The notes: generated from the letters alone by a model not told the origin. Shown: positions 9,245-19,106, counted from the stretch's first letter. The stretch: DNA of 64,000 bases from Micromonospora_E sp048060115 (GCF_048060115.1 NZ_JBHMIM010000029.1:18650-82649); one strand, 5' to 3'. Made by a program: numbers and translations.

Positions 9245-10255
9245 TCAGGCGGGTCTGGGATGGGAGGCGAAGAACTGCCAGCCGGTGGCGGTGGCGTCCA
9301 CCTCGGTGGCGGGTCGGTCCAGCCCGAGCAGCCGGCCGGCGGCCCGCTGGCGGGAACCGGGCCACTGGTGCCCCGCCCCGTCGATGGTGATCAACGTGAC
9401 TGCTCGGCCGTCGGGGCAGCTGGCGGCCATCGTGGTGACGGTCGCCTCGGTGCTGGTCTGCGGAGCCGCGCACTGGTCGATCTGCCGCCAGCGCTGTGCC
9501 AGGTCCGGCACGGGCGGTCCGTCGACGGTGCCGGGCACCCCGTCACGGCCGGCACCATCCCACCGGCCCGGTCCCCCGGTGTACGGGATCGTCTCGTCGG
9601 CGGTGCCGTGGATGTGCAGCACCGAGATCGGTTCGGGTGCCGGGCAGTCCCCGAGCATCGTCGCCGACACGGCGACGACCGCGGCGAAGATCGACGTGTC
9701 GCAGGCCAGCCGGTAGGCGAGCATGCCACCGTTGGAGATGCCGGCCACGTAGGTCCGGCGCGGATCCACCGGCAGTTGCCCGCTCAGCGACTCGACGACC
9801 GCCGCCACGAACGCGGTGTCGTCGATCCCGTCGCGGGCCGAAACACCGCAGCATTCCTCCGACACCGCCCAGGCTCGGTTCCGCGAGTCCGGGTACGCGA
9901 CGACGAACCCGGCGGAGTCGGCGGCGGCGTTCCATCCGTACCACGACTCGGCCTGCTCACCGCTGCCGAGCAGACCGTGCAGCATGACCACCAGCGGCAC
10001 CGGGCCGTCCGACGGCAGGTCTGCCGGTCGGTAGACCCGATAGGTTCGGTCGTAGCCGTCGACGGTGATGCCCTGCGCCGACGACCCCACCGGCGGCGTG
10101 GCCGGTCCGGGACCGACGGATCCGCCGTCGACCGACGGCGGATCCCCGGCCGACGTACGCGGCGCCGGGTCCGGTGCCGATGTGCAGCCCGTGACAAGTG
10201 CCCCGAGGACACCCCCCGTGACCAGGACCGTCAACCGGCGCCGATACCGCGACAT
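9245..10255 (-). CDS. LpqC-type esterase lipoprotein (PHB-depolymerase fold)
   Basis: 336 aa. A lipoprotein signal peptide ends in VTGC, so the mature protein should be lipid-anchored outside the cell. The alpha/beta-hydrolase nucleophile is in GISNGGM, the oxyanion region in VMLHGLLG, and the late histidine in IDGAGHQWPG. The family includes polyhydroxybutyrate depolymerase-like and feruloyl-esterase-like enzymes; the substrate is unknown. It sits 16 bp after the secreted propeller gene and 14 bp before the ABC ATPase gene, so it is probably part of the same transcript. An extracellular trimming or release step for the exported product is possible, but this is inference. Confidence 0.82.
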   Translation of the reverse strand: MSRYRRRLTVLVTGGVLGALVTGCTSAPDPAPRTSAGDPPSVDGGSVGPGPATPPVGSSAQGITVDGYDRTYRVYRPADLPSDGPVPLVVMLHGLLGSGEQAESWYGWNAAADSAGFVVAYPDSRNRAWAVSEECCGVSARDGIDDTAFVAAVVESLSGQLPVDPRRTYVAGISNGGMLAYRLACDTSIFAAVVAVSATMLGDCPAPEPISVLHIHGTADETIPYTGGPGRWDGAGRDGVPGTVDGPPVPDLAQRWRQIDQCAAPQTSTEATVTTMAASCPDGRAVTLITIDGAGHQWPGSRQRAAGRLLGLDRPATEVDATATGWQFFASHPRPA

Positions 10256-10271
10256 CGCTCACCTGCTTCTG

Positions 10272-12086
10272 TTAGTGATGGTGATGGTGCTTCGGGGTCA
10301 ACTTGAGCAACTCCCAACCGCCTTCCGGGACATCGTCGGTCAGATCCGTCCGCAGATTCATCGGGTTGGCTGTTCCGATGTATACCGTGCTGCCGTCCAC
10401 CACCATGCTGCGGACCCCGTAGTTGAGGTAGTTTCCGAGACCGGTGGTGTCCACGGCCGCCGCCGGTTTGCTGGTGGACTCGAAGACGTACAGATCGGCG
10501 CCGAAGTCCGGCTCCTCGTCGGCCGCCGCCGGCGCGGACTCCGGCTGCACCAGTTCCTTGGCCAGGTACGACCAGTCCATGGTGCCGACGTAGAGCCGAC
10601 CGCCGGCCACCACCATCTTCCAGGTGTAGTTCAGGAACGGGTTGCCGAATCCGGACGGCCCGTACAACGGGGTGTAGCCGGTCGGCGTGGTGACCCACTG
10701 CCCGGCGCCGTCGTTGGCCGCCGGGTCGTACGCGGGCAACTGTGGCGCCCCGTAGAGCAGGTCGACCTGCTGATGGTGGCCCTGGAAGCTGCCCCGGAAG
10801 ATGCCGATCGCCCGCTGGGTGTTGCGGACCGAGTCGCGGATCCCCTGCTCGTCGACGGGTGGGTAGACCGTCAGGTGCACGGTGGTCGACTTGAGCGGTA
10901 CGTGCATGGTGCCCCAGTAGAGCTTGCCGTTGTACGAGGCGAGGCCGCCCAGGCCGTACGTCCGGGCCACGATCGGGTCCGGCTCGTAGTCCAGCACGCT
11001 CCACACCCGGGTCCACCTGTCCGCGTCGCGGCTGTCGAGCCCGGGCCCGTTGTCGGACAGCTTCGGACTCATCCAGACCCCGGCGACGTTCGGCGGGACC
11101 GGGTCGTCGGCGGTAGGCGCGTCGGCGATGTCGGCGGTGGGTGACACCGGGCCGGCGCTCGTCGTCGCCACCGCGGCCTCCGCGCCGACCCAGGTGGTGA
11201 CGTAGATCCGGCCCTGGTGGGCGGCGAGGTCCACCGCCTGCGCCGGTAGGTTCGCCACCTCGGTGAAGCTGAACGGGTTGGACTTGCTGCCCGTCCAGCG
11301 CAGCACGAGACCACGCTCGCCGCCGTTGGGGCCCACCCCGACTCCGGTGTACAGTTCGCCGTCCGCGACGAGGAAGTGCCGGATGTTGCCGTACTCCGCG
11401 TAGGTGCGCGAGCCGAGGAATGCACCGGTGTCGGCGTCGAACGCGAACAGATTGAGCGTGGCGCCGAGTGCCGGACCGCCGAACAGCACCACGCCCCGGT
11501 GGTTGCCGGCCGCCCGGATACCGGCGGTGGTGCTCAACCGGTTGGCGTCGTCCGGTGAGGCGGCGCGGACCACGTCGGTGCGTTCGATCATCTGCCGGCT
11601 CTTCGTGTCGTACGTGTAGAGCCGTGGGGTGCGGTGGTCACCGAGGGTCGCCGGCAGTTGGGGGTTGCGACGGGCGATCTGGCTCTGGCCGTACTCGCAG
11701 ACCCAGTCGGCGTTGCGGGTCGGGGTCGTGTTGCGCAGATTGTTGCCGCTGGTCATGCAGTTGATGTTGGCCCCGGTGCCGAACCACAGCCGGTGCTTGT
11801 GCCGGGTGAGCCCCCAGACGTACGACTGGTTGACCTTCGCCTGTCCGGCCTCGCACGGTGGTCCGGCCGGATAGTCGATGCCGATGTCGACGAAGCACTC
11901 GTCGACCGGGGCCTTCGCCAGCAGGGTCGTCTCGTGCCGAAGCCCGCCGTGGTGCCCGGCGGCGCCGCCGGCCGCGCCGTCTGGTCCGGCGACCGGGGCC
12001 GCGGCCGCCGGGCCGGCCCCCAGGATCAGCACGGCGAGCAGGGCGGCGACAACCGACCGGCCTGTCGATGGGCGCAACCTACGCAT
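10272..12086 (-). CDS. Secreted propeller-like protein with natural C-terminal His5
   Basis: 604 aa from ATG 12086 (GGGAG upstream). The N-terminus is a clear secretory signal ending near AGPAAAA. I recognise no named domain. The mature part repeats short hydrophobic strands followed by a Gly-Thr turn (LWFGTGAN, LYTGVGVG, IYVTTWVG, LYWGTMH, LYVGTMD, VYIGTAN), the pattern of a beta-propeller of about six blades. It starts with a small Cys-containing segment and ends KHHHHH, encoded by alternating CAC/CAT codons before TAA. The tail could bind metal. Position within the lipid-type polyketide operon suggests an extracytoplasmic binding or processing role. Confidence 0.75.
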   Translation of the reverse strand: MRRLRPSTGRSVVAALLAVLILGAGPAAAAPVAGPDGAAGGAAGHHGGLRHETTLLAKAPVDECFVDIGIDYPAGPPCEAGQAKVNQSYVWGLTRHKHRLWFGTGANINCMTSGNNLRNTTPTRNADWVCEYGQSQIARRNPQLPATLGDHRTPRLYTYDTKSRQMIERTDVVRAASPDDANRLSTTAGIRAAGNHRGVVLFGGPALGATLNLFAFDADTGAFLGSRTYAEYGNIRHFLVADGELYTGVGVGPNGGERGLVLRWTGSKSNPFSFTEVANLPAQAVDLAAHQGRIYVTTWVGAEAAVATTSAGPVSPTADIADAPTADDPVPPNVAGVWMSPKLSDNGPGLDSRDADRWTRVWSVLDYEPDPIVARTYGLGGLASYNGKLYWGTMHVPLKSTTVHLTVYPPVDEQGIRDSVRNTQRAIGIFRGSFQGHHQQVDLLYGAPQLPAYDPAANDGAGQWVTTPTGYTPLYGPSGFGNPFLNYTWKMVVAGGRLYVGTMDWSYLAKELVQPESAPAAADEEPDFGADLYVFESTSKPAAAVDTTGLGNYLNYGVRSMVVDGSTVYIGTANPMNLRTDLTDDVPEGGWELLKLTPKHHHHH

Positions 12087-12134
12087 CGAATCGCACTCCC
12101 TTTTCAGTGATGGCTCACGAACCTTGCGAACAAG

Positions 12135-13097
12135 TCAGACAGCGGCGGTCTGCCGCACCGCGCCGCCCTTGCTGACTCGACCGGCGACCTGCTGCGCCCA
12201 GCCGGACGGGTCGGCGAACTCCAGGAACTCGCCGAGGCGGATCAGCTCCGGCACTGGTTCGGCGACCAGGTCCTCGTAGGTCATGGTCAGCAGGTGCGTC
12301 GGCGGGTTGTCGGCGAGTGCCTGTTCGGCCTGGGCTGCCATGAAGGCGCACAGCCCGAGGTATCGGGTGCTGTCGGCGCCGCGCTCACGCAACAGGTCGG
12401 CGGTGATCCGACCCGGCAGCAGATGCTCAAGTTCGGCCGGCACCTGCTGGTCAGAAGTCATCTGAAACGGGTCGACCCCACACCGGGACACGAACTCCAG
12501 GCGGAGCTGGATGAGCTGGAACGACGGATGGCGGCTCATCGACCGGGCCGTATCGGGCCAGTTCCGGGTCAGGTAGACGATCCGCGCGTCGGTGAAGGAC
12601 CGCAACAGGTACGGGGCGACCTGGCTGGACCCGCCGGAGCGCTCGACCCAGCGCCGCTTGCCGGTCAACCGGGTGATCAGGTCGAGCAGCATCCGGTGGT
12701 GTGCGGCGAACGATTGCTCCGGAAAGTCCAGCACCTGGGTTGCGAGTTCGTCGAAGAGCGCGTCGGGATCCTCGGTGAGCTTCGGCAAGGTGATCGCCAG
12801 CAACTGCGGGAGCTGCTCCAGCCGGTCGGACCAGCGGCCGTTCGTCGGGTAGCGGACCTCCTTGGGCGGCAGCCCAATGGCGAACAGGGTGGCCAGCTCC
12901 GGCTTCGGGCTGCTCAGCACCTGCCAGTACGCCGCCCCGGTGATCGCCCCACCGGCCTTCGCCCACGACGGGGTGGCCATGATGAACTCCTGCACGGACA
13001 GGGTCTCCGGCTCCTCGACGATCAGATCGGACAGCAGCGTCGAACCGCAGCGGCCACTGCTGATGATGATCGCCCGGCCGGGATCTTCAGTGTGCAT
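12135..13097 (-). CDS. PAPS-dependent sulfotransferase family protein
   Basis: 320 aa. The 5'-phosphosulfate-binding loop is SSGRCGSTLLSD at residues ~13-24. The 3'-phosphate-binding region follows, with VERSGGSS near residue 153 and ARIVYLTRNWPDTARSM near residue 170. These match Stf0/Stf3-like bacterial sulfotransferases, which move sulfate from PAPS to hydroxyls of lipids or sugars. AGGAGG lies six bases before ATG 13097. It is 28 bp after the hydrolase gene and 48 bp before the secreted protein gene, inside the polyketide operon. I infer that the product is sulfated. No PAPS-synthesis genes are in the window. Confidence 0.85.
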   Translation of the reverse strand: MHTEDPGRAIIISSGRCGSTLLSDLIVEEPETLSVQEFIMATPSWAKAGGAITGAAYWQVLSSPKPELATLFAIGLPPKEVRYPTNGRWSDRLEQLPQLLAITLPKLTEDPDALFDELATQVLDFPEQSFAAHHRMLLDLITRLTGKRRWVERSGGSSQVAPYLLRSFTDARIVYLTRNWPDTARSMSRHPSFQLIQLRLEFVSRCGVDPFQMTSDQQVPAELEHLLPGRITADLLRERGADSTRYLGLCAFMAAQAEQALADNPPTHLLTMTYEDLVAEPVPELIRLGEFLEFADPSGWAQQVAGRVSKGGAVRQTAAV

Positions 13098-13125
13098 CTG
13101 AACCTCCTGAGGAGAGACGACTGCG

Positions 13126-13980
13126 TCAACGTCGCGGCGCGGTCAGGCCGGCTGGATCGGCGCTGGCACCGGAAGAGCTACCGCCCGGGGTCGAGTCGGA
13201 GCCCGGGCCGAGCTGGTCGAGCAGCCAGGGCAGGACCTGATCTCGCACCTGATCACGCGCGGTGACCAGCACCGCGTGCCGGTGTCCCTGGATCACCACC
13301 ACCCGGGCCTGGGGCAGCAGGTGCACCAGAGACGGCGCGAGGTCGGCGGCGGCGGACTCGCTGCCGAACACGCCGAGCACCGGGCAGTCGATCGCGTGCA
13401 GATCCGCTGCGGCCAGCGGCGTGCTGGCCGGCAGATCCTGGCCGGCGCTCGTGGTGGCGACGAGGTTGCGTAGCGCCGTCAGGTATCGGGCGCCGGGCGC
13501 GGCCGCCGGACGGGCCGGACCGAGCGCGGCGGCCAGTTGGCGACGGATCCGGGTGAGCCAGCGCGTCGTCGCCGGTGCCGCCTCCACCGCCACGATCGAC
13601 GCGACCCGGCCCGGATGACGGACCGCGTAGCCGAAGGCGATGGTGCCGCCGAGCGAGTTGCCCAACAGATGCACCGGGCCGGCGATCCCCAGCTCGTCGA
13701 GGAGCGCGGCAAGATCGTCGACCAGGTCGTCCACCCGGTAGCCGTTCGGTGGGCGCTCACTGCGGCCGTGGCCGCGCAGGTCGTACATGACGACCCGGAA
13801 CCCGGCGGCGGCCAGCGGGTACGCCAGGCTGAGATACCAGCTCGCCAGATTGTCGGTCGCGATGCCGTGAACCAGGACCGCGGTCGGCGGCCCCGTGCGG
13901 GATGCGGCGTCGGCCGGCGGATCGTCCGGCGCCAACTGCTGGACGTGCATCGCCACGCCGTTCGCCCGGACCATGGTCAC
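13126..13980 (-). CDS. Alpha/beta-hydrolase (possible product-releasing thioesterase)
   Basis: 284 aa from GTG 13980, which overlaps the ACP stop codon (GTGA); an internal ATG at 13974 is an alternative. The fold signature is clear: oxyanion LVHGIATDN, DLRGHGRS, nucleophile elbow GNSLGG (Ser ~ residue 108), a late acid in VLGVFGSES, and the catalytic His in QGHRHAVL. No signal peptide. Coupling to the acyl carrier protein gene suggests it hydrolyses or transfers the acyl chain from the carrier, the release step that neither large synthase shows. An esterase acting on a free product is the alternative. Confidence 0.85.
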   Translation of the reverse strand: MTMVRANGVAMHVQQLAPDDPPADAASRTGPPTAVLVHGIATDNLASWYLSLAYPLAAAGFRVVMYDLRGHGRSERPPNGYRVDDLVDDLAALLDELGIAGPVHLLGNSLGGTIAFGYAVRHPGRVASIVAVEAAPATTRWLTRIRRQLAAALGPARPAAAPGARYLTALRNLVATTSAGQDLPASTPLAAADLHAIDCPVLGVFGSESAAADLAPSLVHLLPQARVVVIQGHRHAVLVTARDQVRDQVLPWLLDQLGPGSDSTPGGSSSGASADPAGLTAPRR

Positions 13981-14303
13981 TGGCCGGCCACCGGCACCGG
14001 TGCCGCCGAGCCCGACACCGGCGCCCGGTCCAGCGACGCCGCGATGTGCTCGGTCAGCTCGCCCACCCGCAATCCGCGCAACGACTCCACGTCGAGTGCG
14101 GCGACGTACTGGGCGAAGTTGACCGATTCGCCGTATCGGGCCTGTAGCCGCCCGGCGAGCGAGATCACGTCGATGCTCTCCATCTCGAGGTCGTCACGGA
14201 AGCTGGTGTCCACGGTGATCTCCTCGTCCGGATCGATGCCGGGAAGCACCGCGCGGAGCATCTGCGAAATCTCCGCCAGGATGATGTCGTGGTCGGCAGG
14301 CAT
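13977..14303 (-). CDS. Stand-alone acyl carrier protein
   Basis: 108 aa, somewhat longer than a typical ACP (~80). The phosphopantetheine site is the Ser in DLEMESIDVISL, residue ~43. AAGGAGA precedes ATG 14303. The last ~25 residues (RAPVSGSAAPVPVAGQ) are a flexible Ala/Pro tail. It lies 33 bp after the second synthase and overlaps the hydrolase start. The second synthase shows KS, AT and DH domains but no obvious ACP, so this free carrier may serve it. Confidence 0.9.
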   Translation of the reverse strand: MPADHDIILAEISQMLRAVLPGIDPDEEITVDTSFRDDLEMESIDVISLAGRLQARYGESVNFAQYVAALDVESLRGLRVGELTEHIAASLDRAPVSGSAAPVPVAGQ

Positions 14304-14336
14304 GCGGGTCTCCTTGTCGGGACAGGTTGCGGCAGT

Positions 14337-17300
14337 TCAGGCATGCTGGGTGGGTTCGGGACCCGAGGTCCAGCCGACGACATAGCGTCGCGGCGGCAGG
14401 TCGGCGGGATTCTCCAGGCTCTGGCAGGCGACCCGGTAGGACCTCCCAGAGGGGACCTCGACGACGAGGACGTTGGCGTCCACGGCGACCACCCGCAGCC
14501 GACGGGGTGCCCCGTCGAGCCCGGTTCCCTCCGCCTTGCCGGCGGCTTCCTTCGCCGCCCAGAAGCAGGCGAACCAGTGCTGCCGGTCACCGCCGGCGCT
14601 CACCTGGTGCAGCAGCGCCATCTCCGGACCGGTCAGGGCGTAGCTCACCGTGCTGTCCGGCCGGTCGGTCACCTCGACGACGTCGATGCCCACGCCGGGC
14701 GCGTCCGGACTCGGCCGCGCCGGGCCCGCGATGGCCACCGCCACGTCGGCGCAGTGCGCCAGGGAAAGGTCACAGTCCAGCAGTCCCCGGCCGGGGCGCA
14801 GGTCCACCCGGGGCCGCCCGTTGGAGTCGTTGCCGATGGTCAACTCGATCGGGTAGACGTCGGTGTGCCCCGCGTCCCACTGGCGGAAGCGCACCGCGTC
14901 CTTGGCCGCGATCCGCCCGAGCAGCCACTGCTTGCGGTTCTTCCCCGGCTGCCGGTCGTACTCGACGCAGGCGGCCGTGCCGAGGATTCCGCGCGCGGCC
15001 ATCGACTGGGTGACCAGGTCGGTCCAGCAGTCGAACACCGCCGTCCAGCCGTCAGGTTGCCGTAGCGACATCGGGTGGCGTTCCGGAAAGCGCTCGGCCG
15101 GCCGGGCCTGCGGATGGCTGTCGAAGCGACGATCGACCGCTCCGTCGATCTGGGCCCACACCCGGCCGCCGATCGACAACTGGGTGTCGGCGACCAGCTG
15201 GGAATCGTCGATGGAACGGACCCGAGCCACACACTCCAACGCGGTGCCCGGAACCGGCGGCGGCCCGAAGAACCGGACATGGCCGAGACCGACAGGTAGT
15301 GCGACGGTACGGATCGGCTGGGTGGTGATCAGCCAGTTGCCGATCAGCTGCAGAGCATTGTCCAGCACCGCACCCGGCGGCACGGGCGCTGTGACGACAC
15401 CACGTACGTGCATCTCGCCGAGCGCATGCACGGTGGATACACCCTGGAACTGCGGGCCGTGGAACATCAGCCGTTCGGCGTACATCTCCTCGGCACTGAT
15501 CCTCGGCGGCATCTCGGTAGCGGGATCGTGGGTCCACGGGGCGCTCACCGGGGCCGGGTAGTCGCCGGCCACTTCGACGGTGGCCCGGGCGTAGCTGCCG
15601 AAAGTGACTGCGTACGAGTGCGGTCCGGCTGTCTTGACGACGATCTCGACGTCCTGGGCGGGGTCGGCGATGGTCCAGCGGTTGAACCGGGCGTCGCGCA
15701 CCCCTACCACATGTGCGCCGGGGACCGCCTGCACGACCGCGTCCATCATGTGCTGCACGACGGTCGTCGCCGGCACCACCGGCCACCGGTCCTCGGCATT
15801 GGGCCAGTCGTCCGGCTGCACGAAGAAGCAATGGTCGAGCAGATAGGGCATGGTGTCGACCGAGACCCGCAGGGTGGACCGGGCGATCTCGGTGCGGGCC
15901 GGCAAGGTCTGCGCCACGGTGGGCGGCGCCGACACGGCAGGGGCTGCCGGCGTACGGGCGGCGACCGTTGGCGCCGGTCCCGGTCCCGGAGCCGGGGCCG
16001 GCCGGGTGGCGGCGTCCAGCACGCTCACCACGCCGTCGGCGGTGTCCCGCAGCAGTGCGGCCAGTTCAGCAGCGGCCTTCGACCGACCGGCGAGCTGGTG
16101 CAACGCGGAGAGCGGACCGGCGCCATCTGCCGTTTCCGGCCCAGCGCCCTTGCCCGTTGCCGGCGGCGGACCACCGACTGTTGCCGAGGGCTTCGGCGCC
16201 CCCACCGTCGTGGCCGGGGCCGGCGGCGCCGCTTGCGCGGCCACTGCCGCTGCGGCCGGAGCCGGAACCGGGGAAACCGCCTGGGCCTGACCGTTCGAGG
16301 CCGACCGCTGCGGCAGACCGAGCAGGTCCTGCGCGCCGGGGCCGAGACGCACCAGCGGACCGCCGAGGTCCAGCCGGATCTTCGGACCGCGACGGGCCGG
16401 GGAAACCGCCGAAGCCGGGGGCGCAGCGGCGACCGGCACCGGCGGCCGTAGTGCCCGCAGCTCCGGCTCCGCACCCTCCACCCAGAGCGCGGTGGCGACC
16501 CGGCGCAGCTGGTCGAGACCACTACGGTGCCCGACGTTGACCGGCATCGCGAGGTGGTCCCGTCCGCGCAGGTTGTCGCCTACCAGCGATGCGAGCTGTC
16601 CCGCGCCGACCTGGAGAAAGACCCGGATTCCCGCGTCGTACATGGCGGCCACCGTCTGACGGAACCAGACCGGCTCCATCATGTGCCGGACGAAGATCTG
16701 GTTGACCTGCTGCTCGTCGGTGGGAAACGGTGCGGCCAACGTCGCCGACCAGACCGGGACCGACGTGGGATGCACCTGCCAGGACTGCAACGCCACGCCG
16801 ATGGAACGCAGCCCTTCGGCGAAGACCGGGGTATGGAACGCCGAGCGGAACGGCAGCTTCTGGCACAGTACGTTGCGGCGACGCAACTCCTCGATCAACC
16901 GGTCCACCTGCACCTCGGGCCCGTTGACCACCGACTGCGCCGGTGCGTTGTCATGCGACAGCACGACTCCGGGGAAGTCGCCGAGCACCGGCGTCACCTG
17001 GTCGGCACCGGCACCGACGGCGGCGAACACGTAGCCGGAGACGGCGACCGAGTCCGCGTCGAAGATCTTCAAGAACCCGTCCATGTCGGTGGTGCTGACC
17101 TGGCCGGCGGCGGCTGCGGCGGCCCACTCGCCGATGCTGTGCCCGGCGACCGCGTCCGGCCGGATACCGATCCGGCCCAGCACCTCGTTGAGCAGCTTCC
17201 CGACCTCGATCAACCCGGCGCCGTGCCGGCCCAGGTCGGCGGCGGACCAGTCGCGGTCGGGCAGCCCGAAGTGGGCGGCCAGATCCGTGGTACGCGGGGT

Positions 17301-19106
17301 GAACTCGGCTTCCAGGCCGGGGAACACGAACGCCAGTTTGCCTCCGGCGGTGAGCAGCGGAGCCGGGGTGAACCAGATGTCCCGGGCTCCCCGCCACGAC
17401 TCGCCTCGGCTCACCGCTCGACGGGCCGTGGCCAGCCGCTTGTCGGTGGGGTCCACCACACCGAGCCGGCATTGGGGGGCGTGCAACGCCCGCGGGTCGT
17501 CGGCGAAGGCAGCACCTTCCTGGCGTACGGTCACGTCGTCTCGGTCGAGCAGGGCGGCGATCCCAGCCGCATCGGCGGCGGCGAACCACAGCACCTGATC
17601 CGGTTCGGCGACGGTCGCGCCGGCCGACCGGGCCGCCGGCGCGGCTGTCGGGTTCGACGCGGCCGCCCAGGCGGTCGACGCGGCCGAGTTCATCGGCGGC
17701 TGCTCGATGATCAGATGGGCGTTGATCCCGCCGAAGCCGAACGCGTTGACGCCGGCCCGGCGCGGCCCCTCACCTTCCCAGGGCTGCGCGGCGGCGATCG
17801 GCGCGAAGCGGGTCGCCGCCATCTCCCCCCGCGGCTGGGCGCAGTGCAGTGTGGGAGGCAGCACTCCACGGTGGATGGCAAGCGTCGCCTTGATCAGACC
17901 GGCGATCCCGGCCGCCGGCATGGTGTGTCCGATCATCGACTTCACCGAGCCGATGACCGGCCGAGGTCCACCTAGGTACGAGCCGAACACCTCGGCGACC
18001 GTGACGAGTTCGGCGGCATCCCCGGTCGGGGTTCCGGTGCCGTGCGCCTCCAGCAGACCGAGCGCGTCCGGGTCCGTCGGATCGAGCCCCGCCGCCTCCC
18101 AGGCCCGCCGGATGGCCAACGACTGGCCGCTGCTCGCCGGGTTGAACATGCTGGCCGACCGGCCGTCGCTGGAGACCCCGCTACCGCGGATCACCGCGTA
18201 CACCCGGTCGCCGGCGTCGAGCGCGTCAGCCAGTCGCTTCAATACCACGACACCGGTGCCTTCACCGATCAGCAGGCCGTCCGCCGAGCTGTCGAACGGC
18301 CGGATCTCCCCCTGCCGCGACAGCGCGCGAAGCTGACTGAAGACCGACCAGAAGCTGATGTCATGCACATGGTGCACGCCGCCGGCGAGCACCATGTCCA
18401 GCCGGCCGGCGCGCAGTTCGGTCATCCCCTGGTCGACGGCGATCAACGACGAGGCGCAAGCGGCGTCGATGGTGTAGGACGGGCCGCGCAGGTTCAGCCG
18501 GTTCGCCACCCGCGACGCGGCCAGGTTGGGCACCAGCCCGATGGTGCCCTCGGGCTGCTGCGGGCCGAGCCGCTCGTCGAACTTGCGCCGGACCCGATCG
18601 AGGCTCTCCGGCTGCAGGTCCGGCATCAGTTCCTTGAGGATACTGATCACCTGGCTGGACATCCGGACCCGCTGGGCGTAGCGGGCCTGGGCCGGACTCA
18701 GGATGCCGCCGCGGCCGAGCAGCACCCCGATCCGGTCCCGGTCCGGCAACCGGTCCTGACCACCCGCGTCGTCGATGGCCGCGGCGGCGACCTGCAAGGT
18801 GATCAGCTGGTCGGGTTCGATGTCTCCGATCGACATCGGCATGATGCCGAACCGCAGCGGCTCGAAGGTGGCGAAATCGTCGACGAACCCGCCGCGGCGG
18901 CAGTACATCCGGTCCGGGCGGTCGGCATGCTCCGGGTCGTAGAACTCTTCGTCCCAACGGTGCGCGGGTACGTCGGTGATCGCGTCCACGCCGTCGACCA
19001 GGTTGCGCCAGTAGACGTCGATGTCGGGCGCACCAGGCATCAGGGCTGCCATCCCCACGATGGCGATCGTCTGCTGTGCGTCGAGCGATTGGGGCATCTG
19101 GATCAC
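14337..19106 (-). CDS. PUFA-type polyketide synthase: KS-AT-DH-phosphopantetheinyl transferase
   Basis: 1589 aa from GTG 19106, overlapping the previous stop by 4 bp. Domains: ketosynthase residues ~10-465 with the intact triad (DAACASSL Cys ~213, HGTGTPTGD, and SVKSMIGHTMPA); acyltransferase ~570-880 with GHSIGEW (Ser ~656); an Ala/Pro linker ~900-1080; hotdog dehydratase ~1080-1330 with LLDHCFF (His ~1089) and LDNALQ; and a C-terminal Sfp/AcpS-type domain with GVGIDVVEV (~1470) and WAAKEAAGKAEG (~1520). The order resembles the PfaC/PKSE style of synthase rather than modular type I PKS. The fused transferase would install phosphopantetheine on the carriers of this system. I find no ACP inside the protein. 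Confidence 0.9.
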   Translation of the reverse strand: MIQMPQSLDAQQTIAIVGMAALMPGAPDIDVYWRNLVDGVDAITDVPAHRWDEEFYDPEHADRPDRMYCRRGGFVDDFATFEPLRFGIMPMSIGDIEPDQLITLQVAAAAIDDAGGQDRLPDRDRIGVLLGRGGILSPAQARYAQRVRMSSQVISILKELMPDLQPESLDRVRRKFDERLGPQQPEGTIGLVPNLAASRVANRLNLRGPSYTIDAACASSLIAVDQGMTELRAGRLDMVLAGGVHHVHDISFWSVFSQLRALSRQGEIRPFDSSADGLLIGEGTGVVVLKRLADALDAGDRVYAVIRGSGVSSDGRSASMFNPASSGQSLAIRRAWEAAGLDPTDPDALGLLEAHGTGTPTGDAAELVTVAEVFGSYLGGPRPVIGSVKSMIGHTMPAAGIAGLIKATLAIHRGVLPPTLHCAQPRGEMAATRFAPIAAAQPWEGEGPRRAGVNAFGFGGINAHLIIEQPPMNSAASTAWAAASNPTAAPAARSAGATVAEPDQVLWFAAADAAGIAALLDRDDVTVRQEGAAFADDPRALHAPQCRLGVVDPTDKRLATARRAVSRGESWRGARDIWFTPAPLLTAGGKLAFVFPGLEAEFTPRTTDLAAHFGLPDRDWSAADLGRHGAGLIEVGKLLNEVLGRIGIRPDAVAGHSIGEWAAAAAAGQVSTTDMDGFLKIFDADSVAVSGYVFAAVGAGADQVTPVLGDFPGVVLSHDNAPAQSVVNGPEVQVDRLIEELRRRNVLCQKLPFRSAFHTPVFAEGLRSIGVALQSWQVHPTSVPVWSATLAAPFPTDEQQVNQIFVRHMMEPVWFRQTVAAMYDAGIRVFLQVGAGQLASLVGDNLRGRDHLAMPVNVGHRSGLDQLRRVATALWVEGAEPELRALRPPVPVAAAPPASAVSPARRGPKIRLDLGGPLVRLGPGAQDLLGLPQRSASNGQAQAVSPVPAPAAAAVAAQAAPPAPATTVGAPKPSATVGGPPPATGKGAGPETADGAGPLSALHQLAGRSKAAAELAALLRDTADGVVSVLDAATRPAPAPGPGPAPTVAARTPAAPAVSAPPTVAQTLPARTEIARSTLRVSVDTMPYLLDHCFFVQPDDWPNAEDRWPVVPATTVVQHMMDAVVQAVPGAHVVGVRDARFNRWTIADPAQDVEIVVKTAGPHSYAVTFGSYARATVEVAGDYPAPVSAPWTHDPATEMPPRISAEEMYAERLMFHGPQFQGVSTVHALGEMHVRGVVTAPVPPGAVLDNALQLIGNWLITTQPIRTVALPVGLGHVRFFGPPPVPGTALECVARVRSIDDSQLVADTQLSIGGRVWAQIDGAVDRRFDSHPQARPAERFPERHPMSLRQPDGWTAVFDCWTDLVTQSMAARGILGTAACVEYDRQPGKNRKQWLLGRIAAKDAVRFRQWDAGHTDVYPIELTIGNDSNGRPRVDLRPGRGLLDCDLSLAHCADVAVAIAGPARPSPDAPGVGIDVVEVTDRPDSTVSYALTGPEMALLHQVSAGGDRQHWFACFWAAKEAAGKAEGTGLDGAPRRLRVVAVDANVLVVEVPSGRSYRVACQSLENPADLPPRRYVVGWTSGPEPTQHA

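Noticed and set aside
10272..10286. His tail as vector contamination
   Set aside because: The surrounding sequence is continuous native genome with the next gene 16 bp away, and no vector sequence is present.
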